From the NCBI GenBank assembly GCA_021292105.1, contig CM037864.1, positions 43,679,816 to 43,743,815 on the forward strand: a DNA stretch of 64,000 nt. Direction: 5' to 3'. Positions 62,601-64,000 of the stretch are shown one piece after another. The notes below the pieces were generated by a model. The model had not been told where the DNA came from, did not search any database, and was given only the letters and a program-made list of their open reading frames with translations. This DNA is from Anadara kagoshimensis. Its lineage: Eukaryota > Mollusca > Bivalvia > Arcoida > Arcidae. Within the stretch, counting starts at the first letter, position 1, and each line of letters starts with the position of its first letter. The position numbers and the translations under genes are program-made.

Positions 62601-62603
62601 CAT
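43408..62603 (-). CDS. large F-box/leucine-rich-repeat protein with N-terminal low-complexity and zinc-ribbon-like regions (15 coding exons)
   Basis: Exons (high to low): 62603-60221, 59360-59111, 58583-56782, 56206-55989, 55511-55453, 55199-55046, 54372-54209, 52236-52082, 50641-50561, 49831-49720, 49343-49266, 48795-48668, 46380-46264, 45605-45495 and 43498-43408 (TGA). All junctions are AG/GT with matching phases. Total 5,903 bp, one short of a multiple of three because of a frameshift in exon 3. Predicted layout: residues 1-790 charged then Pro/Tyr/His-rich and disordered; a short helical QRRLQQEEDEVLQKQRKFA (about 880); a knuckle VCPECGEVNN...MSWCADCGDVLIG (about 1000-1020); Ser/Arg-rich tracts to about 1550; F-box LCFPDEIFLHILSYLSQSDL (about 1580-1625); then about ten CysLRRs to the end. 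F-box/LRR proteins are substrate receptors of SCF (Skp1-Cul1) ubiquitin ligases. The target is unknown. I do not recognise a vertebrate orthologue name with confidence. Confidence 0.85.
44558..44801 (-). mobile_element. SINE family 1, internally deleted
   Basis: In the last intron of the F-box/LRR gene. The head reads TTAGCTCAGTTGGTAGAGTG and B box GGTTTCTAATCCCGGCC; the middle of the body (the GGTTCTTTATCG part) is missing. Confidence 0.65.
44820..45140 (-). mobile_element. SINE family 2, diverged
   Basis: Shares GAAACTGGAGTGCCCTGAAA, CTTTCTCTCCCTAGGATCTG and the AGTGGTCTAAAG head with 28990-29206. It directly follows the family 1 copy, making a nested or adjacent SINE pair. Confidence 0.5.
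45495..45605 (-). CDS. F-box/LRR exon 14
   Basis: Encodes SVSMLANFCSQWLETVKLNF and LSDVTETVLIKLAKHCK. Acceptor CTTATTTCAG, donor GTATTT. Confidence 0.83.
46021..46263 (-). repeat. tandem partial copies of the exon 13 end plus splice donor
   Basis: On the + strand CCTGCGGTGACTAC, CCTGTGGTGACTACACCCTG, CATTCGGTGACTACACTCTG and CCTGCGGTGACTACACCCTG recur at about 46031, 46112, 46166 and 46201, before the genuine copy at 46264. Each keeps GAGGAA(C/T)(T/A) and most keep a reverse-complement GT donor. Confidence 0.75.
46264..46380 (-). CDS. F-box/LRR exon 13
   Basis: Encodes NIDVCGCRKITDSGIRALAN and NCQNLRYIDISSSGCSHRR. Acceptor TATTTTTAG, donor GTACGT. The last about 40 bp with the donor is repeated four more times just downstream (46021-46250). 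Confidence 0.85.
46884..47054. repeat. near-perfect 171-bp palindrome
   Basis: AAGAATTGAATTGCACTTTT at the left end and AAAAGTGCAATTCAATTCTT at the right; about 72-bp arms with very few mismatches. The loop is GC-rich with GCGTAGCGTAGCGCAGCGC. In an intron of the F-box/LRR gene. Confidence 0.9.
47052..48276. mobile_element. possible 1.2-kb element joined to the palindrome
   Basis: CTTATAATTACAAAC at 47052-47066 and GTTTGTAATTATTAAG at 48261-48276 are inverted, and the right edge also repeats AATTGTGTAACAACGTGAA from the palindrome. No transposase found inside. Confidence 0.4.
48320..48575 (-). mobile_element. tRNA-headed SINE, family 3
   Basis: Minus strand: TGGGTTACCCAGTTGTAGAC (A box like) and GTCATAGAATCAAACCCTGG (B box like), body to about 48320. 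Intronic. Confidence 0.5.
48668..48795 (-). CDS. F-box/LRR exon 12
   Basis: Encodes IKDNCMRYVVKNCPRLKTIV, LANCPNISDVSVLEISTY and TTDIR. Acceptor TTATTAACAG, donor GTAAAC. Confidence 0.87.
49266..49343 (-). CDS. F-box/LRR exon 11
   Basis: 78 bp, phase 0 both ends: MTDSCITQLSNSLGKVETLD LRGCKN. Acceptor TTTTTACAG, donor GTAAGT. Confidence 0.87.
49720..49831 (-). CDS. F-box/LRR exon 10
   Basis: Encodes SLRVLEMFGCFNITPKGIRY and NLITLNLGQCYK, one and a half LRRs. Donor GTAAGG. Confidence 0.88.
50045..50240 (-). mobile_element. SINE family 2 fragment
   Basis: GAAACTGGAGTGCCGAGAAA and CTCACACTAGAATCTGTACG match family 2; the head is missing or decayed. Confidence 0.4.
50561..50641 (-). CDS. F-box/LRR exon 9
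   Basis: An 81-bp exon: LESLCINGCQMISDEGLETV IKKHGK, one LRR. Acceptor ATATTTCAG, donor GTATCA. Confidence 0.85.
50785..51040 (-). mobile_element. SINE-like repeat with tRNA-like head
   Basis: Minus strand: GCCCTGGTGGTACTGTCACT and AGTCATAGATTCAAACCTCA are spaced like A and B boxes, with a body of about 200 bp. Intronic in the F-box/LRR gene. Confidence 0.45.
51041..52081. other. intron 8 remainder of the F-box/LRR gene
   Basis: AT-rich. It holds a near-duplicate of exon-8-like words in + orientation at about 51520-51590 (CACACCAACTAGTATCTGCA, GACATCTAACTGAGGCATTTA, CAGTATACAACTGAGG), echoing 52130-52220. Otherwise nothing recognised. Confidence 0.4.
52082..52236 (-). CDS. F-box/LRR exon 8
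   Basis: Encodes ELNFSGCSRGALTGDCILLH and NITHVDASWCNVTDSGIGAI, two cysteine-type LRRs. It follows the minisatellite-bearing intron. Confidence 0.87.
52545..53997. repeat. AT-rich minisatellite, period about 22 bp, in intron 7
   Basis: The unit is made of TTATATTGGAGTAATATTAAC plus CT overlap. Variants drop one A (21 bp) or lack the GGAGTA block (about 16 bp, TTATATTATATTAAC). About 65-70 units over 1.45 kb. The short variant is most often followed by a TTTGAG unit, showing higher-order duplication. TAATATTA is self-complementary. Confidence 0.95.
54209..54372 (-). CDS. F-box/LRR exon 7
   Basis: Completes the F-box (W-KYITVKKK) and enters the first LRR-like segment: LVMIGKRHPVSLALIQCHGE and NITARGLRELFRECSEYLR. 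Donor GTATGT. Confidence 0.85.
54801..55008. mobile_element. TA-flanked MITE next to the F-box exon
   Basis: TA-CTGTAAACCAAATTTTATT ... AAAAGTTGGTTTACAG-TA. The inner words (TTAACTTTCGCGATTC) resemble the two other CTGTAAA elements. Its edge is only 37 bp from the splice donor of the F-box exon. Confidence 0.7.
55046..55199 (-). CDS. F-box exon (exon 6)
   Basis: The acceptor is ACATTTCAG and the donor GTAAGT. It encodes TPRIRDGELSMWLCFPDEIF, then LHILSYLSQSDLAKCAQVCK and TFYRLVMDLSL, a clear F-box (Skp1-binding helices). Confidence 0.9.
55453..55511 (-). CDS. F-box/LRR gene coding exon 5
   Basis: A 59-bp exon between TTTTTTCAG and GTAAAT. It encodes STVVAMTSNERNFMKFQEM. Phases fit both neighbours. 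Confidence 0.7.
55989..56206 (-). CDS. F-box/LRR gene coding exon 4
   Basis: The acceptor is CCATTTATAG and the donor GTATGT. It encodes RRPRAAVNTSKSNRRSSDSV ... DVQTKNIST. Ser/Pro-rich linker. Phase 2 in, 1 out. Confidence 0.75.
56593..56622. repeat. poly(A) tract of about 29
   Basis: An uninterrupted A run on + in intron 3 of the F-box/LRR gene. It produces spurious lysine-rich open frames. Confidence 0.9.
56782..58583 (-). CDS. F-box/LRR gene coding exon 3 (contains a 1-base frameshift)
   Basis: 1,802 bp. One frame runs from 58583 to the zinc knuckle (VCPECGEVNN) and then meets TGA at 58148-58150. The other frame continues from MSWCADCGDVLIGV (58181) to the donor GTATGT at 56781. Entry and exit phases are reconciled only if one base is added near 58182-58187, in the codon before TACATGTCATGG. 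Downstream are acidic, Gln/Asn/Ser-rich and Arg/Ser-rich stretches. Confidence 0.8.
59111..59360 (-). CDS. F-box/LRR gene coding exon 2
   Basis: The acceptor is TTTTGCAG and the donor GTGAGA. It encodes LETNGQIMIPHPPARKKDES ... GIRQFHEQ. Charged and likely disordered. Phase 1 in, 2 out. Confidence 0.78.
59451..59550. mobile_element. 100-bp palindromic MITE with perfect 9-bp target duplication
   Basis: Arms GTCCGACTTATCAGTCCACT / GTGGGCTGATTAGTCGGAC, with TTTTAATTTTTT.. / AAAAAATTAAAA inside. Flanked by ATGTGAAAG at 59442-59450 and 59551-59559. In intron 1 of the F-box/LRR gene. A 9-bp duplication is typical of Mutator-type (MULE) insertion. Confidence 0.8.
60221..62603 (-). CDS. F-box/LRR gene coding exon 1
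   Basis: The ATG at 62603 (MAENSSEKVEPKTPNEIEEL) follows an acceptor TTATTTGTAG ending at 62620, so a leader exon exists upstream. It encodes about 794 residues: Lys/Glu/Ser-rich to about 530, then Pro/Gln/Tyr/His-rich (YGQQYIQQPPNPF, HPTGPVDMGPPIPPQGPYQQ). No folded domain recognised. Donor GTATGT at 60220. Confidence 0.85.
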
Positions 62604-62619
62604 TTAAGCTGGATTTTAT
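62604..62619 (-). other. 5' untranslated end of coding exon 1
   Basis: Sixteen bases between acceptor TTATTTGTAG (ending 62620 on the minus strand) and the ATG. Confidence 0.5.
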
Positions 62620-63953
62620 CTACAAATAATAAAGGTATTTAATATCAGACAGTAGTTTCAATTGAGGCCAACAAAAACTGTGTTAAGTAATATGGAAAAA
62701 ATTATTGATGTGTGTCAGTTACTTTTACATCAAAAATTACAATATGGTTACATGCATGTAGGTAATTGAGAAGATTCCCTTTCCTGTTTTTCATTCATTT
62801 TAAATATTTTGATTTTAAGCTCAAAATTTAGGAGAAACTGTACTACATAAGACTTAAAATTCATTTTTTTTCCAGGACTAAGTCTGGTGATGATTATGAG
62901 AATCACAAAAGGGAGGTCTTAACACACAAAACAAATTGAGGCTTTTCAGTTATTGTTTCATAACTAACACAGATAAACCTAAAATGTCTATCAATGTGTT
63001 TTTACAAGTATTGTTTGAATTTTCACTACCGGTACCTAATATATTAAGGCATTATGTTTTCATCTTATTCAGTTGTAATTTAAGTGAATACCAGAAATGA
63101 CATACAAGTGAATTAAGGCACACATAGCCCTTTGATTATTTAATTATTGTAGTCTCTTAATTTCTAACATTGTCAGGAATTTAAACTCTTAATCTGTCAA
63201 TTTAAATTAAGAAATAATCAAGTACAACATGATCTATCCATGGTATATTTGTAGTGCAAATCAACTCAGGTCTTGGTTCAAATCTACCCAAGGCAAACAC
63301 CCAATATGTGGAAAGGACTGCATACTGTATATGAAGGCAGATATCAAGTATGACATGGCCAAACAAAGGCTGAAAATATTTATTTGTCCAGATTGGTACA
63401 TTTTTACTGTGCAAGGTTGCCATTTAGGTACTTTTTATGGTTAAGCATTTGATTTTGGTTCAATTTCCATACAAAAGTTCGAATCTTTAGTACTTTTGAT
63501 TAAAAAATCTTATCAAAATTGGAAAAAATCCATCTAATTTGACCTTTTCATTTTATCTGTTTATTTATTTGTCTTTATGGTACAAATCCATCAAAAACGG
63601 ATACATCTGTCGAATTGGTCAGCTTGCAAATAGTCATGTTACATCTGATTCTATTTGTTGTCAAGTGTTGTTCAATTCAATATGCACAGTCGTGTTTTGA
63701 CTATTGACAGCGCTTTGCTGAAAAAACATAATTTTACCCTGATAACTGTTCTATGGTTCCATTTAATTTTCAAAACAAAACATATCTAACTAACTACCGG
63801 TACCTATGTATACATACATGCGGGCACCTGTTTGTTGTGATAGATGCCATGTAAACTACTCAATTTTTTATCACAAAAAAGTTTCCTTTGTCGTATTTCT
63901 CAGATACTCTTTCCACTACATGTGAAACGATGAAATCAATATGTAACCATTAC
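62620..63953. other. probable 5' intron of the F-box/LRR gene
   Basis: No gene or repeat family recognised. Two overlapping short open frames on opposite strands near 63202-63444 show no motif. Confidence 0.3.
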
Positions 63954-64000
63954 CTCAAAGCTCTCTCGGTTTAGTGTTTCCTCGCATATTTGAAATAGAC
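63954..64000 (-). other. candidate noncoding first exon of the F-box/LRR gene
   Basis: Minus strand: ...AACCGAGAGAGCTTTGAG followed by donor GTAATG at 63953. A leader exon is needed upstream of the acceptor at 62620, and this is the best donor seen, but it is unconfirmed and may extend past the window. Confidence 0.25.

Overview
This is an AT-rich animal genome segment, most likely from a bivalve mollusc. The evidence is spliced genes with GT/AG introns, many tRNA-headed SINEs with B-box-like cores, PIF/Harbinger and mariner relics, many short inverted-repeat elements, and hammerhead-ribozyme repeats. The species call is an inference; no marker in the window fixes it.

Layout. (1) 1.3-6.9 kb, + strand: the 3' part of a spliced gene for a probably secreted protein with a PAN/apple-like module followed by a galectin-type beta-sandwich; its first exon(s) were not found. 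Around it lie copies of a repeat carrying hammerhead-ribozyme-like folds. (2) 7.5-10.9 kb, - strand: a PIF/Harbinger (HARBI1-like) nuclease gene in several exons with all three catalytic acidic positions visible, ending in an early stop. (3) 11-21 kb: repeats only, including a large fold-back (about 14.66-16.2 kb), a mariner transposase relic and inverted pairs of one dispersed repeat. (4) 21.3-22.2 kb and 30.2-31.1 kb, + strand: two intronless paralogous TMEM45/DUF716 membrane-protein coding regions. Between them is a 55-bp tandem satellite (25.9-26.85 kb). (5) 31-43 kb: transposons, SINEs, a non-LTR reverse transcriptase relic and a 35-bp minisatellite. (6) 43.4-62.6 kb, - strand: one large 15-coding-exon gene for an approximately 1,970-residue protein. 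It has a long low-complexity N-terminus, a CPxC...CxxC zinc-ribbon-like knuckle, a Ser/Arg-rich middle, an F-box and a C-terminal leucine-rich-repeat solenoid. It is probably a substrate receptor of an SCF ubiquitin ligase. As given, it carries a single-base frameshift inside the zinc knuckle.

The genes do not form an operon or an obvious pathway; they are independent eukaryotic genes separated by repeat-rich DNA. The most notable non-genic signals are the hammerhead folds (one with an intact core and a 7-bp stem I), a palindromic MITE family with 9-bp target duplications, serial partial duplication of an exon end with its splice donor, and a 1.45-kb minisatellite inside an intron of the F-box gene.
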